The notes under the pieces were generated by a model. It made no database searches. It was given only the letters and a program-made list of their open reading frames with translations, and was not told the DNA's origin. A stretch of 64,000 nt of DNA from Photobacterium proteolyticum (lineage in GTDB: Bacteria; Pseudomonadota; Gammaproteobacteria; Enterobacterales; Vibrionaceae), in the NCBI RefSeq assembly GCF_001939735.1, contig NZ_MJIL01000099.1, positions 233,307 through 297,306 on the forward strand, read 5' to 3'. This document shows positions 1 through 8,498 of this stretch, in pieces. Numbering within the stretch: the stretch's first letter is position 1; every line of letters begins with the position of its first letter. The position numbers and the translations under genes were made by a program.

Positions 1-1
1 G

Positions 2-109
2 CGTATGGTCATGAGCGGCCTTAAGCCATACTGCCAAAATGATATCGATGACTTGGTTAACCGCTTCAACCAGCGAAAAGATGATTTCACTGCTTTATTA
101 GCTGCTTAA
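2..109 (+). CDS. C-terminal end of an unidentified protein (partial)
   Basis: An open frame runs from the left edge of the window to a TAA stop at 107-109, giving 35 C-terminal residues that end in ...DDFTALLAA. A hairpin terminator follows directly, which supports a genuine gene end. The fragment is rich in charged and polar residues and shows no signal, membrane segment or motif I recognise. Its family cannot be named from this piece. Confidence 0.6.
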   Translation, partial: RMVMSGLKPYCQNDIDDLVNRFNQRKDDFTALLAA

Positions 110-130
110 TCATACAGCACCAAAGAATCT

Positions 131-166
131 AAAAATGCCGGCCTTATTGCTGGCATTTTATTTTTG
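131..166 (+). terminator. Rho-independent terminator of the partial gene
   Basis: AAAATGCC (132-139) pairs with GGCATTTT (152-159) around a 12-base loop and is followed by a T-rich tail (ATTTTTG). It lies 22 bases after the upstream stop codon. Confidence 0.75.
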
Positions 167-272
167 CTTGTCACTTTAATGACTCACCTGCCCTCCTATA
201 CTCTATGGTGTCTTTTACTGATATTGCATTGATACGACTTGTATCAACCATAGAAGTAGTGGAGAAACCAAC

Positions 273-821
273 ATGGTTAAGCGACTAATACCTAAATTCC
301 TGTTTGTTGCTGTAGCTGGCTTTGCTGGGAGCATGAACAGTATTGCCGAAGATGATCTGCAGGCACTCGTTGCAAGAGCGAAATCAGCGGCTCCGGCCGA
401 AATCAGTGGTAAGGCTACGGTAATCGTAGACGGTAAAGAAGTGATTAAAGGCACCAATGGCTGGGTCTGTCTGCCAAACACTTTTCCCGATGATGGAATG
501 CCAATGTGTAACGATCCGGTATGGATGGAAATGCTGGATGCCATGGTGAACAAGAAAGACTTTAAGGCTGATCGAATTGGTATTTCATACATGCTGCAGG
601 GTGATTTAGGCGCAGGAGTCAGTAACTCTGACCCCTATCATTCCGATCCCAAGAAAGCTGACGACTACGTTGAAATGGGCGCGCACTTGATGATCATCGT
701 ACCTGAAGAAATGCTAAAAGGATTAACAGACGATCCAAGTAACGGTGGCCCATACATCATGTGGAAAGATACGCCATACCGACATATCATGGTGCCCATT
801 TCGCCAAAGCCATTGAACTAG
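273..821 (+). CDS. Exported protein of unknown function
   Basis: This 182-residue protein starts with a typical Sec signal peptide (basic MVKR, hydrophobic stretch to about residue 20, then a small-residue region before AEDD), so it is probably periplasmic or secreted. The mature part has two cysteines in a short segment (WVCLPN and PMCND, about residues 64-80) that could form a disulfide, followed by an acidic, Met-rich region. A GGAG Shine-Dalgarno lies about 8 bases before the ATG. I recognise no named domain; similar hypothetical proteins occur in marine bacteria as far as I recall. It stands alone, followed by a palindromic repeat copy and the LysR gene. Function unknown. Confidence 0.8.
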   Translation: MVKRLIPKFLFVAVAGFAGSMNSIAEDDLQALVARAKSAAPAEISGKATVIVDGKEVIKGTNGWVCLPNTFPDDGMPMCNDPVWMEMLDAMVNKKDFKADRIGISYMLQGDLGAGVSNSDPYHSDPKKADDYVEMGAHLMIIVPEEMLKGLTDDPSNGGPYIMWKDTPYRHIMVPISPKPLN

Positions 822-912
822 AAAACAACTTATAACAGCAATTCCTGTATTTTAAGCTTGGTATTATTGATAAAGCCCGTGATAGCTTTATAGTAATACC
901 AAGCTAATATGA

Positions 913-1061
913 TATACCCAAGCTACCTCAAGATGCAGGATTCAGAGTGAGTCCAGCGAGCTCAGTTCAAGGAAAATGACGGTAGAAATGGTATTCCCTT
1001 TCAACGTTATTTGACACAGAAATGGGTTCGCTGGCTCACTCCCAAAGGGCGAGTTTACTTG
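913..1061 (+). repeat. Palindromic-element repeat, partial copy A
   Basis: It begins TATACCCAAGCTACCTCAAG and matches the reverse complement of copy B (11708-11987) over most of its length, including the shared blocks TTCAACGTTATTTGACACAG and CCCAAAGGGCGAGTTTACTT. The distal half and the second terminal inverted repeat are missing. It fills most of the space before the LysR gene and probably carries or displaces that gene's promoter. Confidence 0.8.
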
Positions 1062-1102
1062 GCTTCAAAGCATTATATTCAGTAAGTTGACAGGGATCCA
1101 TT

Positions 1103-1984
1103 TTGAACCTCAGGCAAATCGAAGTGTTTTACGCCGTAATGAAATCAGGAACAGTTTCGGGCGCGGCAAGGCTGCTTCATGTTTCTCAACCTAATGTTAC
1201 CCGGATACTCTCACATACCGAACAACAGCTAGGTTTCTCACTGTTTCAACGAATAAAAGGCCGTTTAATTCCTACCGATGAAGCGCGGAAACTACTTCCT
1301 GAGGCGGAAAAGATATACCAGCAACTTGGCAGCTTCCACTCCCTAACTAATAAGATCAGAAAAGGCAGCCAACACTTGAGGGTTGGTGCTCCGCCAATTT
1401 TAGCAACATCTCTGTTAGCACCAGTTGTTGCAGAGCTATGTAAAGGCAGTGATACCTCAGTCGAACTAAGTACCGACAACAGAGCGGCATTATGTACCGG
1501 CCTTATCCAAAACCAACTAGATCTGGTTATCTGCTTTGGAAACGAGGTACCACCAGCTATTTCTGGCCAAGAGCTTTTCACCGAAGAAATGGTGCTACTC
1601 TACCCTCAGCGAAACCAGAATATTCCTTTAGTTGAAGACGATAATTCCAGAGTAGACTGGTCTCGATTGGTGACAACGTCACATAAAATCATCGGACTTG
1701 ATCCCCGTGATCCGCTTGGGGGCTTGTTAAACCAATCTATTCAGCATTACGAACCTGATTACCACCATCAAATCACAGTCAGATCTTATAGTGCGGCCGC
1801 TCAATTAGTCGAATATGGTGCCGGATTAGCCGTCGTTGATCCATGGACTGCATCTGTCTTTGCCAACCAATTACAACAAAAACGCCTTGAGCCCGCATTG
1901 AGGTTTTCTGTTTCTCTACTCTATGCAGATCATAGCCCTATCTCTGTGACGGGTGAAAAATTCATCTCTATGCTTAGTTGCTAG
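1103..1984 (+). CDS. LysR-family regulator, probable regulator of the dgcNA genes
   Basis: A 293-residue LysR-type regulator with an N-terminal winged helix-turn-helix (residues about 3-62; AARLLHVSQPNVTRIL is the recognition region) and a C-terminal co-inducer domain starting near residue 90 (LRVGAPPILA). Length is normal for the family. The frame begins with TTG at 1103, which gives the canonical start MNLRQIEVF; no upstream ATG is available because the sequence before it belongs to a repeat copy. It lies upstream of, and on the same strand as, dgcN and dgcA. DGC operons are described with a dedicated regulator called DgcR, so this is the natural candidate, but that assignment is inferred from position only. 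Confidence 0.9.
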   Translation: MNLRQIEVFYAVMKSGTVSGAARLLHVSQPNVTRILSHTEQQLGFSLFQRIKGRLIPTDEARKLLPEAEKIYQQLGSFHSLTNKIRKGSQHLRVGAPPILATSLLAPVVAELCKGSDTSVELSTDNRAALCTGLIQNQLDLVICFGNEVPPAISGQELFTEEMVLLYPQRNQNIPLVEDDNSRVDWSRLVTTSHKIIGLDPRDPLGGLLNQSIQHYEPDYHHQITVRSYSAAAQLVEYGAGLAVVDPWTASVFANQLQQKRLEPALRFSVSLLYADHSPISVTGEKFISMLSC

Positions 1985-2073
1985 CCCTTCGGTCAGCCAC
2001 ATCCCCTCTATACTATGAATTGATAAGATATCTTGCTTACACCAATTCTAAAGAATATGTTGAGGACGCAAAA

Positions 2074-2181
2074 ATGGCTGACTACTTTTTTCCTATCGTT
2101 TCAATGATTGCTTATGCGCTTCTGATCTGGAAACTACTCCAGCCAAGACCACCAAGAAAATCAGATTCGAAGAAAAAATAG
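2074..2181 (+). CDS. 35-residue single-pass membrane peptide
   Basis: A short ORF starting at ATG 2074 with a good Shine-Dalgarno (GAGGA, about 7 bases upstream). The product has one hydrophobic helix (about residues 4-22, YFFPIVSMIAYALLIWKLL) and a strongly basic, proline-rich tail ending KSDSKKK, so the tail probably faces the cytoplasm. The frame remains open upstream to 1978, but that longer version lacks a signal and a convincing start. It sits between the LysR gene and dgcN, so it may be a small partner of that locus. No family recognised; coding status rests on start signal and topology. Confidence 0.5.
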   Translation: MADYFFPIVSMIAYALLIWKLLQPRPPRKSDSKKK

Positions 2182-2355
2182 CAGCTACTCGTGGTTGCTT
2201 ATGCCAATCAGCAGGTTACCCGCTATTGTTCTGCAATCACGCTTTGCTGATGAGGTATAACTTGGATTTATACCCTGCAGACAAATAAGTATTCGGCTTC
2301 CGGCAGTTCACTCCTTACAGTAAGTGTCATTGTTTGCACCATACAAGGAAGAATC

Positions 2356-3360
2356 ATGCAAATCCCACAGCCTTACTTACTCTTTCTCGGTGATGTCACC
2401 GATCCCCTTTCAGCCAAAACAGCCAAAGGAATACTACAGTGGCGTCCTAAGATGTGTACGGGACAATTAAGACTTACGCAAGAAACGGTGTCGCTAGGTA
2501 TCACCGACCTTTCTCTGGCTGAAGCCAGAGAACGTGGAGCTCAAACTTTGGTTATAGGGACGGCCAATGCTGGCGGTTTCATTCCCCAGTCGTGGCTGGC
2601 AGCATTGCAAGAAGCCATTGAGCTTGGCTTCAACATTGCTTCGGGCATGCATCAACGACTCAGTGGCTTTCCAGCCCTCTCCAATGCAGCCAATATTCAT
2701 GGATGCCAGTTGTATGATGTTCGCCATTACGATCAGCCGCTAATTGTTGGTACTGGTAAACCGCGCCAGGGAAAGCGCCTGCTTACCGTAGGCACCGACT
2801 GCTCGGTGGGTAAAATGTACACCTCTCTTGCCCTTGAAAAAGAGATGAACCGACAAGGACTAAAAGCACAATTCCGTTCAACCGGTCAGACCGGAATTTT
2901 AATATCCGGCACAGGCATTGCCGTTGATGCTGTGGTCGCTGATTTCATTTCAGGTGCAGCCGAAGCGATCAGTCCTGATTTTACCGATCATGACTGGGAT
3001 ATCATTGAAGGCCAGGGTTCTCTACTCAACCCATCGTTTGCAGGTGTCAGCCTCGGGTTACTGCATGGCTCGCAGCCCGATGCGCTTGTGCTCTGTCATG
3101 AGGTCGGTCGTGCCCACATTCGCCATTTGCCCCATATGAGCGTTCCTTCAATCGAATCAACCCTTGAAGCTAACTGCACAGCCGCCAAGCTGACAAACCC
3201 AAACGCTAAATTCGTCGGGATTTGCCTTAATACCTCAGCCATAGATGAAAGTGATGCCCTTGCACTGTGTCGACAATGGGAGCTTCAGTATAAGCTGCCT
3301 GTTAGTGATCCTGTTCGCTTTGGTGTTTCGACTATCGTTGACAAACTCCACTCGATTTAA
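2356..3360 (+). CDS. dgcN: D-glutamate N-acetyltransferase DgcN (DUF1611)
   Basis: A 334-residue DUF1611-family protein. The family has an N-terminal Rossmann-like part (to about residue 125) and a C-terminal P-loop NTPase-like part; the nucleotide-binding loop is visible as GTDCSVGKMYTS near residues 150-161. DUF1611 proteins paired with an enolase-superfamily epimerase have been described as DgcN, which N-acetylates D-glutamate so that the partner DgcA can racemise it toward L-glutamate. The AAGGAAG Shine-Dalgarno lies 7 bases before the ATG. dgcA follows after 14 bases, so the two are surely co-transcribed. Family and pairing are clear; the D-glutamate role is taken from literature on the homologous operon. 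Confidence 0.85.
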   Translation: MQIPQPYLLFLGDVTDPLSAKTAKGILQWRPKMCTGQLRLTQETVSLGITDLSLAEARERGAQTLVIGTANAGGFIPQSWLAALQEAIELGFNIASGMHQRLSGFPALSNAANIHGCQLYDVRHYDQPLIVGTGKPRQGKRLLTVGTDCSVGKMYTSLALEKEMNRQGLKAQFRSTGQTGILISGTGIAVDAVVADFISGAAEAISPDFTDHDWDIIEGQGSLLNPSFAGVSLGLLHGSQPDALVLCHEVGRAHIRHLPHMSVPSIESTLEANCTAAKLTNPNAKFVGICLNTSAIDESDALALCRQWELQYKLPVSDPVRFGVSTIVDKLHSI

Positions 3361-3374
3361 AGCAAGGGATCGTA

Positions 3375-4349
3375 ATGAACATTCATACCCAGCACGAGCA
3401 ATTTCCCCTTGCTCGCCCTTTTACGATATCTCGTGGCACAAGAACACACCAGGATGTCGTCACAGTATGCATCGAGCATAATGGGCTTTCGGCTACGGCT
3501 GAATGTACGCCCTACCCGCGATACGGAGAGAGCATTGAGTCAGTAATAGAACAGATCGAGTTACTCAATCATAAACTCTCAGATATTCAGCTAACCAGAG
3601 CTAACCTGCCCGAGTACTTAACGGCAGGAGCGGCCAGAAATGCTGTCGACTGTGCCCTGTGGCGTCTTGAGCACCAAGCTGCCTTCCCGTATCACGTTTT
3701 TACCATCAAGCCCGAAATCATTACGGCGATGACAATCTCTCTTGATACACCGGAGGCAATGGGAAAGCAGGCGAAAGAGCTATGCAAAGTACACGGCGCT
3801 AAATTACTAAAAGTGAAACTCGATCATGAACGAATTATAGAGCGCGTTAAATCAGTTCGAGAAAATGCACCTGATGTCGATATTATTCTCGATGCCAACG
3901 AAGCCTGGGGAGGTTTCGGTCAAGATGTTGACTTGAGTACTCTATTCGAACAGCTGACCCCGTTTAACATCACCATGATCGAACAGCCTGTGCCAAAAGG
4001 TATGGACAACAAACTACTGGGAATCAAGCATCCTATCGACTTATGCGCCGATGAAAGCTGTCATACCAGTGAAGACCTCGATGGTCTAGTTGGCTGCTAC
4101 GAGATGATTAACATCAAGCTCGACAAAACCGGGGGGCTGACAGAAGCACTAGTGCTTGAGGCCAAAGCACGAGCGCTGGGTTTTAAGATCATGGTGGGTT
4201 GTATGGTTGGCACTTCAATGGCGATGGAGGCCGCATTACCCATTGCCACACATGCAAACATTGTTGACCTCGATGGCCCTGTTCTTCTGAAACAAGACAG
4301 AGCCAACGGCCTGCTCTACCAAGCTGGAATGTTGCATCTCAACCTCTGA
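3375..4349 (+). CDS. dgcA: N-acetyl-D-glutamate racemase DgcA (enolase superfamily)
   Basis: A 324-residue member of the dipeptide epimerase branch of the enolase superfamily. The capping domain occupies about residues 1-110 and the barrel follows. Catalytic signatures are present in order: KVKLD (general acid/base lysines, near residue 150), DANEAW and IEQP and ADES (the three metal ligands Asp, Glu, Asp), and NIKLDKTGG (second catalytic lysine). Older annotation would call this L-Ala-D/L-Glu epimerase (YcjG-like); tight coupling to dgcN favours the N-acetylglutamate racemase role, by which N-acetyl-D-Glu becomes N-acetyl-L-Glu. The start is 14 bases after the dgcN stop. A terminator follows. 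Confidence 0.85.
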   Translation: MNIHTQHEQFPLARPFTISRGTRTHQDVVTVCIEHNGLSATAECTPYPRYGESIESVIEQIELLNHKLSDIQLTRANLPEYLTAGAARNAVDCALWRLEHQAAFPYHVFTIKPEIITAMTISLDTPEAMGKQAKELCKVHGAKLLKVKLDHERIIERVKSVRENAPDVDIILDANEAWGGFGQDVDLSTLFEQLTPFNITMIEQPVPKGMDNKLLGIKHPIDLCADESCHTSEDLDGLVGCYEMINIKLDKTGGLTEALVLEAKARALGFKIMVGCMVGTSMAMEAALPIATHANIVDLDGPVLLKQDRANGLLYQAGMLHLNL

Positions 4350-4373
4350 TACACAGTTTGCACATTCCAGTTC

Positions 4374-4423
4374 GTGGAAGTATTGAATTAATGACAATCT
4401 CTCTTCAGTACTTCCACTTTTTT
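4374..4423 (+). terminator. Terminator of the dgcNA operon
   Basis: GTGGAAGTA (4374-4382) pairs with TACTTCCAC (4409-4417) and is followed by a T run. The loop is long (26 bases), which makes it weaker than usual. Confidence 0.6.
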
Positions 4424-4504
4424 ATAAGCAGCAGAACAAACGGTAGAACCAGGCGGGTAAGTCTGATAAATTCCAAGAGTCAATTAACCAATGGAGGAAC
4501 TTTG

Positions 4505-4546
4505 ATGATTGTTATAAAAACTCACCGGGCGCAGCGAGACTCATAA
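4505..4546 (+). CDS. Candidate 13-codon leader peptide upstream of the RsgA gene
   Basis: ATG 4505 is preceded by a strong Shine-Dalgarno (GGAGG, 4493-4497) with ideal 7-base spacing. The ORF encodes MIVIKTHRAQRDS and stops at TAA 4544-4546. The codons near its end overlap the 5' arm of the first hairpin of the leader (CCGGGC, 4525-4530), so translation of this ORF would affect folding downstream. Coding status is inferred from the ribosome-binding site and position; no homologue is known to me. Confidence 0.4.
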   Translation: MIVIKTHRAQRDS

Positions 4547-4646
4547 TTTAATCCCTCTCCCTCCTGCCCGGTCTTAAACCGGGGCCACAATGCCCCTGAA
4601 AATCGTCTTTCAGAATGGTGCGTAATGCATCAGGGGTCTATCTATC
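4525..4646 (+). promoter_or_regulatory. Structured leader with overlapping hairpins before the RsgA gene
   Basis: Several stems share bases and cannot all form together: CCGGGC (4525-4530) with GCCCGG (4566-4571); CCCGGT (4567-4572) with ACCGGG (4578-4583); GGGGC (4581-4585) with GCCCC (4592-4596); TGAAA (4597-4601) with TTTCA (4608-4612); and CCCCTGA (4593-4599) with TCAGGGG (4630-4636). The last stem contains the likely Shine-Dalgarno (AGGGG, 4632-4636) of the gene starting at 4647. This is the layout of a translational attenuator; the signal is unknown and I do not recognise a riboswitch class. Confidence 0.45.
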
Positions 4647-5687
4647 ATGATCAAACCTATTTCTTTGCCTGAACTAGGCTGGAAACCTTTTTTTCAACAA
4701 CAACTTTCGCTCGATGAATGGGAAACCTCCCATATAGCCAGAGTCATGGCACAACATCGCAGTCAACTAACAGTCATGACTGAGCAAGGCGAGCAACACT
4801 TGAAGATTGCTCCCAGCATGCCAGCTATGACCGTGGGTGACTGGGTATTGCTATCTGATGATAGCCAGTTTGTGCGAGCTTTGGATCGCAGTTCCGAATT
4901 CAGCAGGAAAGCGGCGGGCAGTAAAGTACAGTCGCAGTTAATTGCAGCCAATATCGACACCGTTTTTATCGTCTGCTCATTAAATAACGACTTTAACTTG
5001 AACCGAATCGAGCGCTATTTGGCACTGGTTAATGAAGCCGGCGTCGAGCCTGTTATCGCGCTCACAAAAGCCGACTGCTGCGAAGAACCTCTGGAATTTG
5101 TCCGACAGGTTCAGAATATCGATCCAATGCTGTTCGTCGAAGCCGTAAATGGCCTAGATAGTAGCAGTACAGCTGTACTTGAGTCTTGGTGCCGCGCAGG
5201 AAAAACCGTCGCCTTTATGGGTTCTTCCGGGGCCGGTAAATCGACACTCATTAATACCTTGCAGGGTATTGAAATACAACAAACTGGTGCTATTCGTGAA
5301 GATGACAGCAAAGGTCGCCACACGACAACATCGCGGTCATTGCACGTCATGCCATCTGGCGGCTTGCTTCTTGATACGCCAGGAATGCGGGAACTGCAGT
5401 TGGCAGACTGTGGACAAGGGCTCGAGGTCACATTTGCCGATATAGGCTTACTGGCTAGAGAATGCCGATTTTCAGACTGTCAGCATGATCAGGAACCAGG
5501 ATGTGCGGTACGAGCCGCTATTGAATCTGGATCGCTTGAGGAGCGTCGCTTAAGGAACTTTCATAAGCTAAACCGCGAGCAAGCCCGCAACGGAGCGACA
5601 CTTGCGGAAAGACGGGCCAAAGATCGCAAATTTAATAAACTTTGTCGTTCTGTCCTAACCGAAAAACGAAGGCTAAAAGAGAGCTAA
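4647..5687 (+). CDS. rsgA: RsgA-type ribosome small-subunit biogenesis GTPase
   Basis: A 346-residue circularly permuted GTPase of the RsgA/YjeQ family, which acts in late 30S maturation. An N-terminal OB-fold region (about 30-90) precedes the GTPase motifs in permuted order: G4 TKAD at 140-143, G1 GSSGAGKST at 192-200, a switch region with RHTTT, and G3 DTPG at 243-246. The C-terminal zinc site is intact (C273, C278, H280, C286). Vibrios commonly carry a second, more diverged RsgA; isolation from psd/orn here, and the unusual leader, suggest this may be that paralogue. Its Shine-Dalgarno is sequestered in the leader's last stem. A bidirectional terminator follows. Confidence 0.9.
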   Translation: MIKPISLPELGWKPFFQQQLSLDEWETSHIARVMAQHRSQLTVMTEQGEQHLKIAPSMPAMTVGDWVLLSDDSQFVRALDRSSEFSRKAAGSKVQSQLIAANIDTVFIVCSLNNDFNLNRIERYLALVNEAGVEPVIALTKADCCEEPLEFVRQVQNIDPMLFVEAVNGLDSSSTAVLESWCRAGKTVAFMGSSGAGKSTLINTLQGIEIQQTGAIREDDSKGRHTTTSRSLHVMPSGGLLLDTPGMRELQLADCGQGLEVTFADIGLLARECRFSDCQHDQEPGCAVRAAIESGSLEERRLRNFHKLNREQARNGATLAERRAKDRKFNKLCRSVLTEKRRLKES

Positions 5688-5748
5688 CCCCAAACTGCGT
5701 TAATGAATGTCCAGACAGCGCAGAAACAACTATCTATATGAACCACAT

Positions 5749-5778
5749 AAAAAAGCACTCCCGAAGGAGTGCTTTTCT
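5749..5778. terminator. Bidirectional terminator between RsgA and BCCT genes
   Basis: AAAAGCACTCC (5751-5761) and GGAGTGCTTTT (5766-5776) form a perfect 11-bp stem with a CGAA tetraloop. A and T runs on both sides let it serve both convergent genes. Confidence 0.9.
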
Positions 5779-5799
5779 TGATACGGATGTTAGCTCAAC

Positions 5800-7359
5800 C
5801 TAAATCGTTGAACTTGCACATTCTGGCTGCCAAATTTGAGCTTTTTCCTTTTCATGTAACTGCATTCTCATGACGGCAATTGGCCCCGTAATTAAGGTCA
5901 CGGCAATCAACAGTGAAACAGGAACAGCAGTGATCACGATAAAGGACTGCAGTGCATTCAATCCACCATCACCAGCAACTAACAATACCGCGGCCACGCA
6001 ACCCATTACTATCGCCCAGAATAGACGCTGAAATTTACTTGGTTCATTATCGCCCGAGACAACCATAGAGATTGAATAAGCCATCGAATCACCCGTCGTA
6101 ACAACAAAGGTAGTAGTCAACACCAAAAATGCAGGTACCAGCAAACTACTGAATGGTAATTGAGACAAAGAAGCTAGCAAAACAGCTGGAAGTCCAGCGT
6201 CATTCAGAGGTCCCGAGATACTTCCCGGAGACTGAAGCTCGAAGAAAATTCCGGTTCCACCTAATACAGTAAACCAAAAGTTTGTCACGATTGGCGCACC
6301 AATGGCGACGGTCAAAATCAACTCACGAATGCTGCGGCCTTCAGAAATACGCGCAATAAAGATTGCCATCATTGGCGCGAAGCCAATAAACCATCCCCAG
6401 AAGAACCATGTCCACCATGAATTCCACGCAGGGGCATCAGTGTTCAGGCTCATCGCTGGCAGTTGCTCCACATACATCGCAAATGCCGAACCAAAGTGCT
6501 CAAAGATAAACTGAGTCGGACCAAATACCAACATCACAAGCAGCAAGGCAAATGCACCAACAACATTCAGGCGACTTAACCATTGCAAACCTTTGTCCAT
6601 GCCGGTAAAAGCAGAAACAGAATACACGGCAACCACAACGGCCAATATGCCCAACTGGCTAGTTACAGTGTTCTCTATCCCCATCACAGATTCAAGGCTA
6701 TAGCCCAACTGCGAAGCCAGAAAGCCGATTGGGCCAATAGTGCCAGCCGCAACAGCAATAATAGAACAGGCGTCAATCACAGAACCCAACCAGTGATTCT
6801 CTAACCGATCACCCATCAGCGGATAAAGCAATGCCCGCGGGCGTAGTTTCACTCCACCTTGGTGGTGAGCGTACATAAGAACAATTGTTGCAAGCGTACC
6901 CAGAACTGCCCAGGCTAAAAAGCCCCAATGAAGAAAACTCTGACTCAAAGCGGGGGTTACGGCTTCTACAGAAGAGCCCACGAGCCCATCAAAGCTCGGA
7001 GGGGGTGTTATAAAGTGATAGATTGGTTCCGCAGCAGACCAAAAAACACCACCGCCGGCAAGTAAAGTGCACATGATCATTGCCAACCAGCGGAAAGTAC
7101 CAATGGTCGGTTTCGCTTGCTTACCCATACGAATTTTTCCGTAACGGGTAACAGCGATAAGCACAGCCACTGCAAAATTGATAACCATCAACCATTGCCA
7201 AGCGTACCCAAAATGTGAAGTCACTGAAGAGAACATTGACTGAATCACACGGGTAACGAGTGACAGGTCGATGAGAGAAGAAAGCAGGAACAAACTGATG
7301 AACCCAATCGTTAGAGCTGGAACCAGTTTATCACCAACTTTATGTGTCGTGCTATGCAT
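5800..7359 (-). CDS. BCCT-family transporter (betaine/choline/carnitine type)
   Basis: A 519-residue integral membrane protein with about twelve hydrophobic helices and the hallmark BCCT signature in the eighth helix region, a tryptophan-rich stretch WNSWWTWFFWGWFIGFAPM. The family imports quaternary ammonium compounds or related zwitterions (betaine, choline, carnitine, DMSP) by sodium or proton symport, often for osmoprotection, which suits a marine host. Length is typical; the long C-terminal regulatory tail of BetP-like members is absent. It is monocistronic, convergent with the RsgA gene, and divergent from the phosphatase gene. Substrate cannot be decided from sequence alone. Confidence 0.92.
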   Translation of the reverse strand: MHSTTHKVGDKLVPALTIGFISLFLLSSLIDLSLVTRVIQSMFSSVTSHFGYAWQWLMVINFAVAVLIAVTRYGKIRMGKQAKPTIGTFRWLAMIMCTLLAGGGVFWSAAEPIYHFITPPPSFDGLVGSSVEAVTPALSQSFLHWGFLAWAVLGTLATIVLMYAHHQGGVKLRPRALLYPLMGDRLENHWLGSVIDACSIIAVAAGTIGPIGFLASQLGYSLESVMGIENTVTSQLGILAVVVAVYSVSAFTGMDKGLQWLSRLNVVGAFALLLVMLVFGPTQFIFEHFGSAFAMYVEQLPAMSLNTDAPAWNSWWTWFFWGWFIGFAPMMAIFIARISEGRSIRELILTVAIGAPIVTNFWFTVLGGTGIFFELQSPGSISGPLNDAGLPAVLLASLSQLPFSSLLVPAFLVLTTTFVVTTGDSMAYSISMVVSGDNEPSKFQRLFWAIVMGCVAAVLLVAGDGGLNALQSFIVITAVPVSLLIAVTLITGPIAVMRMQLHEKEKAQIWQPECASSTI

Positions 7360-7742
7360 AATATACTCACGGTTACTGTGAGGGGCGGCACATTATCAGC
7401 TTGTGGGCTATATAACCAGAAAAAAATGCCTTTTTTTATGAAAGAAAATTCAAACATGGCAGCCAACAGACACCTTTCAGTCCATAACGATGGCTTTATA
7501 CACATCACTCTAGCTTGTTTCAGTGCATGGCTATTCATTAGAGTTCAAATTGTTTTATATCACTCGATACACAGCTCGGTATAGTATGGCAGTTTGCTGC
7601 CATTCCCCTTTTCAACCAGTTACACTTACATTAAATAGACAGCAGAGCGCTTTCCAGTCATGGCTAGGTGGTAAAATGACATAAATTTCACTTTGTTAGC
7701 ATTAGCCTCTGATACACTGCGAGTCCAAATTAATCATCCTTT
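7360..7742. other. Divergent intergenic region, no gene seen
   Basis: This 383-base spacer separates the BCCT gene (minus) from the phosphatase gene (plus) and must hold both promoters. Open frames in it have no credible start or composition. I see no clear operator or repeat. Confidence 0.5.
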
Positions 7743-8462
7743 ATGACAATGCCAATCTATTCGTTCCTTCGTAACAAAATTCCTGGCTACATTGCCTTGC
7801 TCATTTTCGCCACCATTATGTCTGGCCTACTTATGTTTTTCTCATCTGTCGAGCTGACAGGCCACGTTTCAGATCTCACAGGCCAAACTTTCTCATTGCT
7901 TACCGCCTCAGCCGGGAACCCCTATTTCCTGGTCACCGTTTGTGTTCTGTGCTCAGCGCCGATAATTTCAAAGCTCCCCAAAAAAGCAGTTGTTCGGCTT
8001 ATTTGTCAGTTTGCTATTCTGCTAATACTCAGCTTTATTGCCAAAACTGCACTGAAGCATATTACTGAAGTACCAAGGCCATATAGTTATCAATTGCAAA
8101 GCTTAGGTATCGTGCATTCAGTAGATGAGTTCTATCAGTTAAGTGCGGCTGAAAAAGAAAAAGCGGTTCAAATGGCTACGGCGAATGTTAGTGGTTGGCG
8201 CACATCCCATTGGCAAGGTGAGACGAACTACTCATTTCCTTCAGGGCATACTATATTCGCCGCTGTCTGTGTGGTTTTCTGGGGAGGATTCTTCTGGCAT
8301 AGACGCCAACTAGCGGCTGCAAGCCTTCTGATCCTGTGGGCAACAGGTGTTGGAATCAGCAGAATCTGGCTTGGGATGCACTGGCCAACAGATATACTTG
8401 CCTCTATAGTAAGCGCCGGACTGTTATACCTTCTCATTCCTGAATGGAATGACACAAACTAA
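7743..8462 (+). CDS. PAP2-family lipid phosphatase (PgpB-like)
   Basis: A 239-residue membrane protein with about six helices and the three conserved phosphatase motifs of the PAP2 superfamily: K...RP (KTALKHITEVPRP, near residues 100-112), PSGH (near 165-168; the His is the general acid) and SRxxxxxHxxxD (SRIWLGMHWPTD, near 203-214; nucleophilic His). A soluble insert of about 50 residues lies between motifs one and two, as in PgpB, which dephosphorylates phosphatidylglycerol phosphate and undecaprenyl pyrophosphate. The start gives MTMPIYSF; the second Met (two codons later) is equally possible. It ends against the csgC-side terminator. Confidence 0.88.
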   Translation: MTMPIYSFLRNKIPGYIALLIFATIMSGLLMFFSSVELTGHVSDLTGQTFSLLTASAGNPYFLVTVCVLCSAPIISKLPKKAVVRLICQFAILLILSFIAKTALKHITEVPRPYSYQLQSLGIVHSVDEFYQLSAAEKEKAVQMATANVSGWRTSHWQGETNYSFPSGHTIFAAVCVVFWGGFFWHRRQLAAASLLILWATGVGISRIWLGMHWPTDILASIVSAGLLYLLIPEWNDTN

Positions 8463-8474
8463 CAAACAGAAACA

Positions 8475-8498
8475 AAAACGCTTCCTAGGAAGCGTTTT
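8475..8498. terminator. Terminator shared by csgC-like and PAP2 genes
   Basis: AAAACGCTTCC (8475-8485) and GGAAGCGTTTT (8488-8498) form an almost perfect palindrome. It overlaps the stop codon and last codons of the csgC-like gene on the minus strand and lies just after the phosphatase stop on the plus strand. Confidence 0.8.

Noticed and set aside
4600..4640. Group II intron-like GTGCG start in the RsgA leader
   Set aside because: No domain V hairpin or intron-encoded protein is present; the base pairs are better explained by the overlapping hairpins.
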